Positions 1 through 14,000 of a stretch of DNA of 60,000 nucleotides are shown here, one piece after another. The stretch is from Antedon mediterranea (taxonomy: Eukaryota > Echinodermata > Crinoidea > Comatulida > Antedonidae). The notes under the pieces are model-generated. The model was given only the letters and a program-made list of their open reading frames with translations. It was not told the origin of the DNA and ran no database searches. Every line of letters begins with the position of its first letter. Positions within the stretch are counted from its first letter, which is position 1. The stretch spans positions 25,968,001-26,028,000 of the forward strand of contig NC_092674.1 of NCBI RefSeq assembly GCF_964355755.1. Reading direction: 5' to 3'. Made by a program: the position numbers and the translations under genes.

Positions 1-3000
1 CTCTAATTTGACAGCTAGCTTGGATGGTTCTATAGATGAATATCAATGTGATATCCCATCGAGGGATGTGAAGAAGAACTAAGGTACTTAATCCTCGGGA
101 TGATGATGAATCAAATAGCGTTATTGATTGAAGCATATACTAATGTGTTTTCATTTGATAGATATGATGCTCACATATCAATCGAATGTTTCGAGGTTTA
201 ATTACAGTTCAAGGATATATATATATATATTAATCTGTAAATTCTCACCTAAAATCTTCATCGAAACTAATTAATAGTAGGTATGGGACGCCAAAGGTTT
301 AATCTTTTGATTAGGCGTTTCATTCATTTATATACATGTTTTTTGGGTTTTTTAAGTTTTGGAAAATCATTTAATCTATACCAATAGATTACACATTTTT
401 CTTCTTTTTTTTTTAGGAATACTTTGTAATTACCTAAGGCATTTTAAACATGTTACCTGTTTATTTTATTATACATTACATTATAACATTGCGAACACCT
501 TCAGAACTAAGGACTTAATAGGGGTATCTCAAAGTTATAGGTTATGTATATTCAAAAAGGTTGGAGTTAAAAGGCAATTATGATGTTGGATATGCAATTT
601 AGGTAACTTGAATTTGTTTTTTCTTCTAAATTGTAGGATTAGAATTAGAATTCTATTTTGAAAAACACGATTGATAATAGTTTAATTAAGTTTAATTAAT
701 TTGTTTAATCATTGTAACACTTGATAGTAGTTGATGGAATCCACCCATAGATATATATATACAGTATACACTTCCGCTCTTTGGTGTGATCGTTCAATTA
801 GAGTAAGAAATAGTTATTTAGTTAGAAATATACACTTTTAGAAATAAAGTGGTTTTCCATTTTTGTATTTGTCTTTCGAGGGATTAACCCACCTTTATTA
901 TTTCCACTTGTTTCCCCCTTTTTTCATTACTTATAAATAAGTTGACATCATTAATACAAATGTGTTAACATGGTAAAAGGTATGAATACTTAATTTATAG
1001 AAATTGTATTCTAAGTGTATTTTTTGTCATGTGTAGTCTTCATGCTTGATGACGCGAAACACTATTTTTTTACCAATTAAACGCATATAAAACGCTTTTA
1101 GGATGTTCGAAGAAAAACGGTTATGAATTTATCAATGTTAAAAAGAATGTTCAATAGTAGTTAATGTACCGCATGCGTTTGTATGCTCAGCAGCCATGCG
1201 TTACTAATGAGTTACTTTACATACACGCGCACCATGTAAGTGGAGAAAATCTCATGAGATTTCGGTACGTGTGAATCGGGGCCAAGACGCAATAAACCGA
1301 ACCAGAATAAATTGTCGATATAGTGATGTACACAGCCCGTGTGAAACTAGTTCTATCAATAATGTTAACACTGTTACATATGTTATTAGAGCATATCAAA
1401 AGTACATTCATGTATTAAATGAGATTGCATAATATGGTGATATTGAAAAGTAGGACGAATGTTATTTATTCATTAATTTCCTTCAATTCGGATAATACAT
1501 ATACATTTGCTAAATTTGCCTATCAATTGCTCTCCTTACGCCAGTCCATTGTTTTTAACAAGTCATTTTTAACATATTTATTTACATATACAGTTTTTTC
1601 TCTCTCTCTCTTTTTCTCCTTCTACTCGGAAAATGAGAAAAAGAGGTTTGGTGTAGTAAGTCTGTTTAAAGTAGTTATTTTATTGATTGATTGATTTTTA
1701 ATCCGTGTCTATTTTTAACCAGAGTCTATTTATAATTGTTATTTTATATATTCACTCATAAGCAGGAAGTAGGTGGTCTGGTATTACACAAGAGTGTGAT
1801 TAAATAAATAAATAAATATTAAAAAAAAACATGTAAAACAAAAATAGAAACATTTTCAGCAGGAAATTAACAATAGCATCTTCTACAAAAACAACCTACA
1901 ATATCTTAATATCAATTTGCATCAACGCTGATGCAGGTTTGATTGTGAAAGATTTATGGTTTTAATTAGACTATTAGCTTACAACTGTCTGTTCTTAAAA
2001 CTTTGAATATTCATAAAATGAGGGAACGTTATTCGTAACAAACATCATGCTTGTTATAGAACAAGTCTACATTAGATAACTTTAGTAGCTTACGTAACTA
2101 GTTATTAAAGCAAACTCTAAACGAGTTCACAGTACTGTACCTTCACTGAATTTACTACATAGAGTCATCACATATATTTAACTGACTTTTCACTTCAACG
2201 TCTAATTCGTATTATAATAACGCAGATTAGATATCAAAATACACATCCAGATTAGATTGAGTCATGTATAAGTTGTGTTTCATACTGTACGTACAACTTG
2301 AAACAGATGGTAATAATAATATTATAATTATGATAAACATACTAATTTCTATTAGACTAGTCAGAAAACAAATTGCCTCATCTGAAAACGTTTCTAATGG
2401 ATTCACTTAATTTGAAAATACTTTTTTTTTCATCTAAATTCTATCTATCTATAAAAAAGATGAAATGACACCATGTTCATCAATGCAGGTGAAACCTGAT
2501 CAATGTAAGTGCTTTGTGGTGGTTTTATGAGTTTATACTTTTTCCTCAGTTACTATGGTTTTTACAATTATTACAAAGCATTTTCAGTATTTCACTATAT
2601 CATTTTAAGCGTAGGCCTATAATATAAAAGATTAATTTTAGAGATTGATTTTAAACAATGTCGGTTGTATTACAGAACAGTACAGTATACTGTACGGTAC
2701 CATTCCATGTTAAGAACACTTAATCTTATGTTCATCTATCATTGTTACTCTTATTTTATATAACTATTGGAAGTTTGGTAAGTTTTAATGTTAAGGATGT
2801 TTTGTTGCCTATGTATGATACACAACATATAACCATATAATGTAAAGCAGGTGCTCCATCTTCTGCAACAACAAAAACCCTGCACATGCTGGCAAGCATG
2901 AACTCGTGGACAATATAGTATTTAATAAACATAGATTTGCAATAGTCAGTTATATATTATCTAGTCATGTCAGCTCTATCTATGTGATCTTCTTTCTCTT

Positions 3001-3720
3001 TTCTTTTCTCGTGTTTTGTGCTTCGTTTTCAAGTTAGTTTTGTGGGTTTTTATTTTATGTGATAAAGCATCTTCAATTTGAAAACTTTATGCATAAACAC
3101 AATTATAATAGGGCAATTTGTAAGAAATCTGAGATAGGCGTGTGTCAAACGCATTTTGCGCTTCAATCTCTTCATAAGTGGTTTTTAATAGATGAGTGCG
3201 TGTATACGATTGTTCGTTTGTTTATAATAATTTGACGATTATCGGTTCAAAGGTCAATCGTTAAAATATTAGATACGGAATCGTGTATCACTTAATGTCA
3301 GTGTATAAGACGCTTTAATCATATCAATCAATTAATTACAATCTTATATGAGAGTTTATTTTAAACAAAAAATATGATTTATTTATTATTATAATCTAGA
3401 CATATCTGGTTGTGCAGTACTGTAGTAATAAACACATTCACAAAACCCAACCATCTCATATGCACTATGTTCTTCTTCTTCTTCTTTTTTCGCAAATGAG
3501 ATATTCCATAATAGATTTTACCAATCTCATGCCATTAGAGCACTGGATAGAGATTGATGATATATGGTTGTACTGTTTATCTGTATTGCTTTTGTTTGTC
3601 TTGTGTACGCTCTTAACTACACACTTTTCTATGTATATATTTCTATGCAAATCGACATCGATCAAACAGAACGGAGTTATGAAATAATAACACTTTATAA
3701 TAGGAATCAGACCTTGATTT
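1..3720. other. AT-rich non-coding flank
   Basis: No supported gene or clear element. Only AT-rich sequence, short (AAAT)n at about 1802-1816 and chance ORFs. It may be intron or 3' sequence of the minus-strand GPCR gene whose TM7 exon was not found. Confidence 0.6.
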
Positions 3721-3721
3721 A

Positions 3722-3800
3722 AAAGGAGCGCCATGGCGCTGACGCTCCTTGGCGCTCCTGAAAACGATCAAAGGAGCGCCTAAAATAGCGCTCCCCAACC
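3722..3800. repeat. GC-rich inverted repeat AGGAGCGC / GCGCTCCT
   Basis: AGGAGCGCC occurs twice in direct orientation and GGCGCTCCT / GCGCTCC in inverse within 75 bp, so several stem pairings are possible. Confidence 0.6.
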
Positions 3801-4008
3801 TGTTACAGTGCGTCATAAAAATATATATAATGATAAGAATATTAACCCCGAATACAACACACAGTCTATATATAGTCGCGCAAACGATCTTTGTTATGGC
3901 TACCCCCGATAGGCTAGGCGCGCCTACGATCTTTGATGTTGGAGAAAAATATCGTAAACAATTCATTCTAAATAATAGTATCAGAACGTTCAATCGGTAG
4001 CTCAAAAA

Positions 4009-4255
4009 GACTGCCGTCAGAAGACCGTAATTATACAGACCTAGTTTTTTTGGTCACATGGCATGAAACGCGATACTCTCTGCTTTACCGCAACATCTCA
4101 CATGTTTTTTTTTAAACAACTCAGTATGTGAGGGTGGTGCGGGGGGTGGTGGCTGCCGACGATAAACAGTAATTATAGATCGTGTACCTGGATTTTGTGT
4201 CACATGACATGAAACACTCTCTCTGATCTTAATAACTGCTCACATGTTTTCCCCT
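4009..4255. repeat. diverged direct duplication
   Basis: The block GTAATTATA.AG.....ACCT.G.TTTT ... CACATG.CATGAAAC occurs at about 4027 and about 4170, each copy about 75 bp long. A G-rich GGTGGTGCGGGGGGTGGTGG stretch lies between. Confidence 0.5.
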
Positions 4256-4612
4256 CCAAATTCTGGTCGGGCCTTTTCTTATACACATGTTGCCTTTATA
4301 TTAAATCTTATAGTAATTAATATGGAATAGGCCCTATATATTTATTTTGCATATATTTTGTTGGTGTCCTAGCCTAGGTGTCGTTGTTTTTATAATTCGC
4401 TAACTCAAGGTAGGATTAAATAATTTATAGTGTAGGCCGCCGAAACTAGACTAGGCCTAGATAGATAGCCTCGACTCTCTCTGCGTGAGCTGAGAGGTCC
4501 ACGGACCCGATGTCGTCTCGTCGGCGGATTTCCGTCCAAATTAGGATAACCGATGCGTAGGCCTAGCTAGGGTGGCTACAAAAATTGACGTCTACTATCT
4601 TTAGATAGGATT

Positions 4613-4810
4613 TTAATTAGCAAACAATACATTGTTTGTTTGCATTGTCCATGCTTCTAAAGTAAAGGCGATGACAATGGTGTTTACTAACCCTACGAAC
4701 CACCCTACGATCGACGCGTAGATAATTATCATAACAATACATCGTAGACTACGTTCAGAGAACAATGACCTACGATGAATTTTACGTGCGAGAGTACCAT
4801 TTCCGGCCAT
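4613..4810 (-). CDS. candidate single-pass membrane ORF, 65 aa
   Basis: A short ORF with a basic N-terminus (ARKIHRRS) and one hydrophobic segment at about residues 24-50, like a type II signal anchor or a first exon. It lies in a locally GC-richer stretch beside two perfect hairpins. I recognise no family. It may be the first exon of a spliced gene, with possible donor GTATTG near the end, or a chance ORF. Confidence 0.2.
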   Translation of the reverse strand: MAGNGTLARKIHRRSLFSERSLRCIVMIIIYASIVGWFVGLVNTIVIAFTLEAWTMQTNNVLFAN

Positions 4811-4842
4811 CTAGAGGTGTCATTTATCAAAATTCGGCTCGC

Positions 4843-4869
4843 CACAGGCCCAACCATGGTGGGCCTGTG
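4843..4869. repeat. perfect hairpin, 10-bp stem
   Basis: CACAGGCCCA, a 7-nt loop, then TGGGCCTGTG. It is paired with a second hairpin 23 bp downstream. Confidence 0.8.
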
Positions 4870-4891
4870 CCTCGAATACTTAATCTAAATA

Positions 4892-4923
4892 ATGGCTCTC
4901 CTCAACATATTGAGGAGAGCCAT
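4892..4923. repeat. perfect hairpin, 14-bp stem
   Basis: ATGGCTCTCCTCAA, a 4-nt loop, then TTGAGGAGAGCCAT. The arm motif GAGCTCTCCTC recurs just after it. Too short for a microRNA precursor. Confidence 0.85.
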
Positions 4924-5783
4924 TAGGAGCTCTCCTCTTATATTTATAAATCAAGGTCTGAGGAATGTTTCGTAATGTTATATGGTAGGAAATTCACAAT
5001 TTATGTAGGTCACATTCGAGGCATTCTTCTTAATGAAAAAAGATATATAAAACGAAAGAACAATACATTGTATAGGAAAACACTACCGGTATCCAATTTA
5101 ATAAGGTGTGGTTGATTTTATTGCAAAGTGCAAAGCCAGGTTGCATAGGTTTCTGTTTCAGGTCTAAATTAACGAAGTACTAACCCTTAATTCTAGCTTA
5201 AACTAAACTAGTTCAAATTGATAGGTTTGAATTGATAGATATAAGTCTTTTCTAGAATTAAGCGTGTGCATATAGGTTCAATAAGATGTATCAAATACCA
5301 GGAAATTATTACTTTGGGTGTAGATTAAAACACAATTGAATGTCTAAGTTATTTTGGCGCTATTGCCTTAGGTTGTTATCTACACTGTAAAAATAGTGTT
5401 TAGTATCTTTTAACATGTGTTTGTACCCGCTTTTTCCACACATTTAGCCTTAAACTTAAATGTCATAAAAGATTAAAAGAGGAATGTGGGAGTTTCAGAA
5501 TAGATACAGAAAACATAGGCCCTACTGCTACAAATACAATTTAACATGAATAAATATATAATAATTATGCTTTATCAGATTTATATATTCAATCATTTTT
5601 ATAATAAGGCTCGTGTTGAATAGAGTAATTTTACGTACGTTTTCATTTTTTTAAACTTTGTTATAGATTATGTTTATGTTTTCTGCAAATGAATGAGCGG
5701 TATAGGACCGAATTTTCAGTACGTCGTGTTGGAGAAAGTCGTTAAATACACTGATATACAAAAGTAAACAACTGTCAACTTAC

Positions 5784-6623
5784 CGTAAATGGAAGCCAGC
5801 TTAAAGAGTAACAGAACGACATCACCATTATCAAACGTGAAAACTTTAAAGTGTCTCTCTTTTGTTTATCCCAAGATGAACTTTGTCTATAAGGCCTACG
5901 CACACTTCCACCGGCCGCCGACTTAGCAGTTTTACGTAAATCTCGCATCGTCAACAACAACAACGTATTAGCAATTGCCATTACAATCCAACTCAGTATG
6001 TAATTTAAAACGTACAGAAATATCACAATTTTTCCGCGTATCGTCCCATCATCGTCCTGGGAATATAGGCACACTCCTTCAGGATATTTAACTATGACTC
6101 GGAGAAACAATGGAATGGAAGAAAGACAGCAACTGTAGAGCACAATCCCAATTAGAAGTTTAACAGCTAAATTGAAATTAAAAATAGCTGTATGCTTAAA
6201 TGGCCACCGTATCGCTAAACATCGTTCTACGCTCATTAGTACTGTAATCAAAACAATAACATTTCCAGCCCAAAGAAAGATAAACGCTGTGAAGTAACAT
6301 ACAGGATCATCCTCATCATACAGATTACCTTTAAGTTGTTCCGCGAATGACAGAGGGTAGGTTAAAATTACCATTAGTAGGCTTACCATCGCTAAACTAC
6401 CAATAAACAGATGTGGAATATTATCTTGTTTTCTAGGGCTTAAGTTGTAGATGTTGACAAACGCAACCAGATTTAAAACTACAGCTGAGATAATAGCCAA
6501 GAGAGTTACTATAGCCATGAATTTATTTTGTTTAAGACAAGTAGTCACTTCTAGATCTGGATTATCAAACGAAGTTGTCAAAAAGGTTACAGAGTTGTTC
6601 TCCGCCATCGTTTTTCTTGTCAA
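5784..6623 (-). CDS. class A GPCR, prostanoid-receptor-like, exon 1 (TM1-TM6)
   Basis: A 280-codon exon with six hydrophobic helices at about residues 36-59, 69-92, 105-130, 151-175, 196-226 and 262-280. A rhodopsin-family seven-helix receptor of the plasma membrane is expected to couple ligand binding to a G protein. Cys109 and Cys184 could form the TM3-ECL2 disulfide, and N9-N-S is an N-glycosylation site. The DRY position reads E133-R134-C135, as in prostanoid receptors, and TM6 ends SWLPF. The exon stops at a GTAAGT donor exactly at the end of TM6, where vertebrate prostanoid receptor genes are known to carry their conserved intron. TM7 and the C-tail must lie to the left; I could not recognise that exon in 1-5783, so it may be outside the window. 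The start is the first in-frame ATG; M6 is an alternative. The prostanoid assignment is inference; membership of class A is much firmer. Confidence 0.85.
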
Positions 6624-7020
6624 GTAGCCCTATCCAACGAAATAACTGTCAAACATTCCAAACGTACCAATTACTGTTCCTTTAAAGATAAAACAATACC
6701 AGATCATTTAAATCACAACAAGGTGTTACATTGTGATTTCTTTAGAAAACAACGGAAGGATTAAAGAAATATGATTGGTCGTATACACATGATGGATCCC
6801 AGTGGTTGCATAAAACATGATGATACATGATGATTGGTTGTATTTACAATCGGCATAACATTATTGATCAACAAGACGACGTTTTGAAGAATACAATAAC
6901 TTAGTATTATTAATTATTTATTCCCGTAAGACAACTAAACAAATATGGGTGTTTAACTGAAGCTTCTCAACTTCAACAATTATTTCACATCCCCGTACTA
7001 TACTGTCGTATCTTAATTTG

Positions 7021-7175
7021 CACAGTATCATGGACAATTTTCATGATACAGTGTGATATGTTACATTAATGTATCATAGTGATTATTTTTAGGACAATAT
7101 TATTGTCCTTAAAAAGGGGACAATAGGACAGGATGACACACTGTATCATGACATTTTTCCAGCTGTCACATGTAA
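7021..7175. repeat. nested inverted repeats
   Basis: TTCATGATACAGTGTG pairs with CACACTGTATCATGA about 90 bp downstream. Between them sits the palindrome AGGACAATATTATTGTCCT. Probably a small foldback or MITE remnant. Confidence 0.6.
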
Positions 7176-7804
7176 TACTGTATTTAGGATTTTATTATGA
7201 TACTATAACATTTATAGATACCCTACACTATTGGAAACGGCTATATTTTGTTATTTTGCATTATCTTAATAGTTTTGTAATGTATTTGTATAACTTGCTA
7301 CGTTAATAGTTCAATACATATACAGACGATATAATAAATTTACCTGTAAGTGTAATCAAAGACCTAATGTTGACAATGTGCAAGGAGGCACGACATGTAG
7401 TTGGAAAGAGATAATGACAAATAATTCTACTGACATTTCTAAGTTGTCCTTAGTCCTTTGAGAAAATTATCGTTTAGCATTTGTTAAACCTTTGCCAAAC
7501 ATTAAAGTCATAACTAGCCAATTGATAGGTTATGTAAGCATTTATGTAAACCATATATGATTTATTCCGTTCAATTAGTAAAAAATCACACAAATAACAT
7601 GAAATCTTAATTCAACCTTTCATTCGTAAGTTGACATTAGAAGAATGTGTGATGTAACGCCGCCGCGTTATTATATGACACAATTCCATTACAGAAATAG
7701 AATAACATTTGAATAATAATAATGTCATAGGAATGTTTATGGCTTATTCGAACAAGAGTTGCTCAAACCTTAGAATGATTATGTTTTGTTTCAGCGAGCC
7801 ATTG

Positions 7805-7952
7805 AAGCTCTATCTACAATATTAAACTAGTTTGTGATGTGCACAAATATGGTAGTGATGTTTCCAAATATGGTAGTGATGGCATCAGCATGTCCACATT
7901 GGCATGACATCACATTTTTTGTCAAACTAGTTTGATAGTGTAGATAGAGCTT
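7805..7952. mobile_element. MITE family M1 (AGCTCTGTCTACACTATCAA TIR), copy 1
   Basis: A nearly palindromic element of about 150 bp. TIRs read AGCTCTATCTACA / TGTAGATAGAGCT, with a core containing two tandem CCAAATATGGTAGTGAT words and an ATGACATCACATTTTTTGTC arm. The family recurs at least 12 times in this window. Confidence 0.85.
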
Positions 7953-8069
7953 AAGACATTTTTGTTTATTCAATTCAGGGGATCCGGGTGTGGTATAGAG
8001 GTGGGATTGACATTTTAATAATTTTAGGTACGTCTTGGGGTCCCCTACCTTCCCGGCATTTGCATACAA

Positions 8070-11000
8070 TTGATTTGTAAGTTCGTCCGTTTGTTTATAT
8101 AAGTTGGTTATCTGAACTCTACGCTATCATTTGGTCAGTTAAAATGAGTTATTTTAAGAGTTGATGCGCAAAAAATGGTCACACAGTTTTTAATGCTAAT
8201 ATTAATGTCATCTTAAACTTAATAAATGATAGGCTATTAAGACGTCTGAAGTGAACATCAGATCGTAATTTGAAAACGCAGAACCCTTTAGCATTGATAA
8301 CCAATCAAATTCCAATCTACACTAATCAATGTAATTAGGTGCTTATCCTAGCTGCAGCAACTTATATTAAATCAACCGAACGAATCGACCGAATACAGTA
8401 GTACACTGAATAAATACATAACAAGTAAAACATGGTTTTACAACTAGCTATAACAAGGTAATAAGATAACACAGTGCAAGATCTGGTTGAATTAACAAAT
8501 GTACTTAAATTGTAATGCTAACATACATTGTTAACCTAGTTGGTATTAATATCACGATTATTTCAGCCAAAAGAATATAGAAATAAACGACACCTAATTA
8601 TAGGTATAAAATTAGATTACCTCCATGCTTAGCATTTAGTTTAGGCTAGAAAAGAATCACATATCATCCGGATATTGCCCTATGGTAGCATACACGCCCC
8701 TGACTAATAATACGTTATAGCTAAAGATACAGTACCGTATCCATACTTCTAAAAACTAAAGGTACGGTATTACTTACCGCGTTAACATCATCGTTGTTGT
8801 TTGATATACACACCGAACAGCAATTGAAGTGAACTGATGCCACCTGAATGAGATACGTCTTGAACTAACTATGCGAGAGCGACGTATGAATAAATGATTA
8901 ATCACTTAGCTTTATATGCTGTGAAATTATAACAAAAAAAAGGCGCCAACCTCGAACTAAAAATTGGTTTTAATGATCGTGTGAAAATACTGTAGCAGAC
9001 GATAAAACAACTACTATATTGGAAACGTGAAAGTTATTCTTAGTCTCATTTCAATCTAAACAGTAATGGAAACTGACAATATTATGAGTGTAACTGTTGT
9101 GATATCTGTAATGCGCATGCGCCAATCTGAAACAACAGGACGGTTTCATTTTGGTTATTAAATTACGTGTGTGATACGTGTATGGCTATACTTTCGTGTA
9201 AGATGTGAGAACTAATAAATAACTACTTAATTTTATATTACATAGTATCAAAACAAACAGTACGCGAGTACAATTTACAGTAGTTTTAATTATCACCGGT
9301 ACTGTACGGTATATTTAATTAACCTCATAGAGTGGGTCTTGTACGTACAGTACCTCACCTAGTCTTGGATCCAGACCGTTTCATTTATATTCGAAAAGCC
9401 TCGAGAAGCCTCGAAATAACTACAGACTTCGGGCAAGTTTTGTACCTCACCCATCATACCCATGCAGGGTGGTTTTTAAATATACTGTTTAAACCTTCCC
9501 AGTAAAATTCCGGTCATAGTTTTCTACTCTATTAGCCTAACCCCAGCCTCGATACCTATCCCCATCCCTCAGGCTTCCCGAGAAGAAAAATGACTTGAAA
9601 ACTTTCAATTGCGGTTCTGATACCGGTACCCCATGAGTATTAGGATGCGTACATGGCAAAAAAAACAATCGTAAAAACTCGCTGCTGTACCGTAATAATA
9701 GGCCTAAATCGAAACAAACAACAACATTGAAGACGATACTGAGCCGCACTTATGCATTAAAGTTAGAAACAGGAAATAATGTTGGTAAATAATATTCATG
9801 GGTCTATGCATACTAAAGAAAGCAATAAAATCGTAATAAGATATTTCGATTGTTGATGAACCATTGCGTTAGGATTAAATAATTAAGATTAAATGGAACT
9901 GTAACTTGTCAAAAATTACACGAGCATATTATCGAGGAACGCGTCTCAAAAGGTGCCGCATCCGGACGCGAATGAGTGCCGCGATTGATTTTTATATTAT
10001 TACATAGAAGTCTTTTTTCATTCAACGTTTAAAAAGACTAGGCCTTAAAAGATTACGCACAACTTACAAATCTTCCTTTTTTTGTACAAACCTTAATCAT
10101 TTTAAAACATTGTATGAGAACATAGAATTCGCGAACTAGGCCTACTTTTTAAATGTATGCTCGAGGACATTTTTTTCAATGTTGATTAACAGAAAAACAT
10201 TGCATCTAAAAGTAATATGTAAATGAACGTAATCTATATTAAAATTAATGAAGCCAATGGGCTTAATAATGAATTTGAGATTTCAGACGACGAATTTAAG
10301 ACATCGCATGAAAATTGAACATTTTAAAATGCTAGTCCTACTTCGTAAATTGTATCAAAATTGACAGCCTACCTTAAAGCACATGAACAACAATGGAGAA
10401 ACTTTCTACAGGAATGAAATACTACATCGTTGCAGTGACGGATACAAACTACTACGTTGAAGCTCTGTACTGTGTAAACAGGTAGACTGAATTAATAAGA
10501 GACACGGCTACTAACTAGCAACAAAGGATGAATAGACACGGTTACCAAAATTATACGGTTGAGCCAAGAAGCAGTTTCTTTACTTTATGATTATACATCT
10601 ATGTCAATTTATTTACATACATCTACTAAGCTATTAAGACTGGACTCATGATCCAATAGGTCACGTGTTGGCTATTTATACGGGTTATTTAAGCAGCAGC
10701 ATTGTCATACACCAATTAAGAAAAACGTGAAAACAACACGTTGTTGTATTACGGTCAACTATTTCATCGTCCATCGATCATTATTGTAGATACACTGTAC
10801 TTTTTGCAGTTTTAAAGATGCATCACAACTCTTTACATTACCATTTTAATTGATCATAAATAATAGTAAGGTGACCAATCCGCTCTAAATATTTTAGCAT
10901 TATCTATTTTCAGTTAGTTATTATTGTATATGGTACAAAAACTGTCAAGTATATTAAACACCATAGCTCTAATTGTTCATCTATCTTCTCAAATACATTT

Positions 11001-14000
11001 ATTTTTAAGATAAGATTTCTTCCATTATCTGCTTTCCAAACCCATGCTATCATATCAGATAGCTGCATAGCATGGTCGATCTATCCATCAAAATAAATTT
11101 AACTTAAATAATCATAAAAAATATCATATTTGTCATATAAAAGACGAATACCTATAGTTAAGAAAACTCAGTAAAATCTATCCATTATCTCTTTCAATAT
11201 AGAAGAATATCAAATAGCTAATGGGTAACATACAATCGTTTTAAATAAAAATAAGTAGAATAAAAAATGCATATCAGGATAAAAATTAATTCTGATTTAT
11301 TTACATAAATATATTTTTATAAATTCACAGTAATCGTAACTTCATAGATTGGTTTTTCAGCAGCATGAATACCTACCAATTAATCTTACTTTTGTAACTA
11401 TTTTTCCTGTTAATTAACTAAATTTATAGTTTGTTTGAGTGCCATAAATAATGACAGCGCATCTTATTGTAGCATGCACCGTATAAAATAATAGTCTCAT
11501 ATGCTATCATCAATTTGCAACTGTATAATGTTCAGACACCAGTGCATGATTAACCACGAAAAGCTCACATTAAATTATTTCCTTTTGTTTCTATTTTTAG
11601 AACTAGACATTCACATTTTAAATGTAATTATACCTGGTAATAAATTAAATTAAACTAATAATCGGATCTTTTGTGACACATACTAGATTTAAGCCGATTT
11701 TCCACTAGGCGAATTTGTTCGCGTTAACTTATACGCATAGAGAGGATTTGGACGCGTATAAGCTGAAGTTGTGTACTACATTTATATTAGTCACCAGCTA
11801 GATTCTGTTTGTTTAAAGTTGCCTTTAATTACATTCGTTGGTAGGCTACTTTATTTACCGTTATGCATTACGTAAGTATCTCTTATAGATTATTCACGCA
11901 TACTAATAGCACAAAACTGTAAACAATGTTGAAACTTCTTCTTGCATTTACCAACCATCACCGCTGTCGAACAATCGCGCGCCGCATCAAACTTTCGGAC
12001 ATTCTTAAAATCTTAACTTGTTCAAAACTTGAAGATAATTGTTTTACACAATCTCTATTAGATATTCAGTACATTTATTTCTTTAAAAGTACTAACATAG
12101 AATGCTGTGTAAATATATATTCAAGATCCGGCCGATAAACTAGCAGCAATTCAGAACATTTTGAACAGTTCTCAAAACACTCAAGAGACAAGATAAGAAA
12201 CTGCTAAGAAATACAAAAACATAAATCATAGAGTACATTACAGATCGATCAAGTTAAATCGTTCGATAGTGGTATAAATTACAGCTTCTGGTTATTCTCC
12301 GGGTTGTTCTAGAAAGGGTCGAACATGTAATAAATAAGAAACCTAGCCTAACATTAAGCTATAGTATTCCGGGTAGGTTTGTTGTTTCATAGGCAGTTAT
12401 TGCTAATTTTGGTGTGTAAGAATCAAATTATAACTTCCCTAAAAAATGAGTACAGACGGCTTTAGAATATCATTATTTAATAATAAATTCGAAAACCACA
12501 AGTTCCGAAAGTTGTAAAGAAAGGAAGGAAGTTTAAAATTGGATTGTTAAGAAAACTATTTAAATCTAAAAAAAAAAATCATATTTACATTTAGGAATAC
12601 ACTTTTTTTATAGAATATTTCTTATTCACGATTTTATTTCATCGAAATCCACTTTAAAGATTCATTAATAATTAATAAGCCTAATTAAGTTCCATGTTTT
12701 AGCGATGTCTCATGCGCAACGGTAAAATCCAGCCATCTGGAACTAAATTCCTTACAGATCAAAATGGCATAATTACTCTTTAATTGGACGAAGACCTTTA
12801 TAAATTACAGTACATCATCTAATAGATTTATAGATTTGTTTCTAAACTGTTATTCGTTGGAGAACAGCGTTTGACGCTGTAATGCAATCCTTCTGTCTAG
12901 AAAATCAATTGTACATTTACATTTATTCAATAAAGTAGGCGGGAATAACGCCTGTAGAATTCTCGCAGACGACGTAGAATAGGCAAAACCAATCTTGATG
13001 ATGAAATGAAAGAAAAAATAACAGAAGAATAAATCGATTTTGTGATAAACAAACTGATTGTGTTGACATAATATCTCTAGAACAAAGGATAACTAAAATA
13101 AACTGTTAGTTTGATCTTCTACCTCAATTAATTTTGAAGTGGCATTACATTTGTTTTACCATTTGTTTTTTTCCCTCAAGAAAGATCGTGTTAAGTTTGT
13201 TAAACAATTTAAAGTATCGTTTATTTCCATCATTATCAGAATTGTATGACGCGTTTTAGGCCTAAGGTGTGTAAACGACGAAAACTTTGGAAAATAATCA
13301 AATTTTTTAATTGAAAGTAACAATTTATTTAACCGGTCATGGCCATCAAAAACAAGTAAATACAGTTATGACAATACTGTTTCTTAGGCTACTGTGTTAA
13401 AGCAATTTTTCGCTTTCACGACATAACACTCGATTACGTGACTATGCGCCTGACGAAAAAGGGTATTCTTGGCATGCTCAGAACTCTGGGCATGCGCATA
13501 ATTACTCGATAGGCATAGGCAAGTGAACGAAAGGTTGAGAAATAAATCTTGACAAGTGGAGAGGTGATGAAGTTGGTACAAACTTTGTATGCAATATTTT
13601 AGAAAATATGGGATGGCGTGACAACAATAAATTGTCTCTAATGTAAACATGGTCAATGTTGACTTTTAAATTCAATAAATAAAGTCGAAACTTATTTTTG
13701 AAAGATGGTGTCACCATGCGATAACAAAACGTTTTTCCTATCAACGCTTTACGTGATTTATACGTTTATACGTAATAAACATGTTGACTATAAATTTCAT
13801 TACCGGGCTTGTTTTCTAATTATTTATTTATAATGTCACATTTTCACATGAAATATATGATTCGGATATTCAGCTTCCTTTAAATATCCTTTTTTTTATC
13901 AACATTTCCTGAGTATCGTGATTTGATCTTAGGTTTATCGCAGATAGCCTGCGCGATGCATGATGGGATGGAAATATTGGCACGCGCGTTGTTTTTTACG

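Noticed and set aside
3412-4005. Overlapping ORFs on both strands near 3.4-4.0 kb
   Set aside because: AT-rich, mutually overlapping, no motifs; part of the region is a GC-rich inverted repeat.
4892-4923. microRNA precursor
   Set aside because: The perfect stem is only 14 bp with a 4-nt loop, far shorter than a pre-miRNA.
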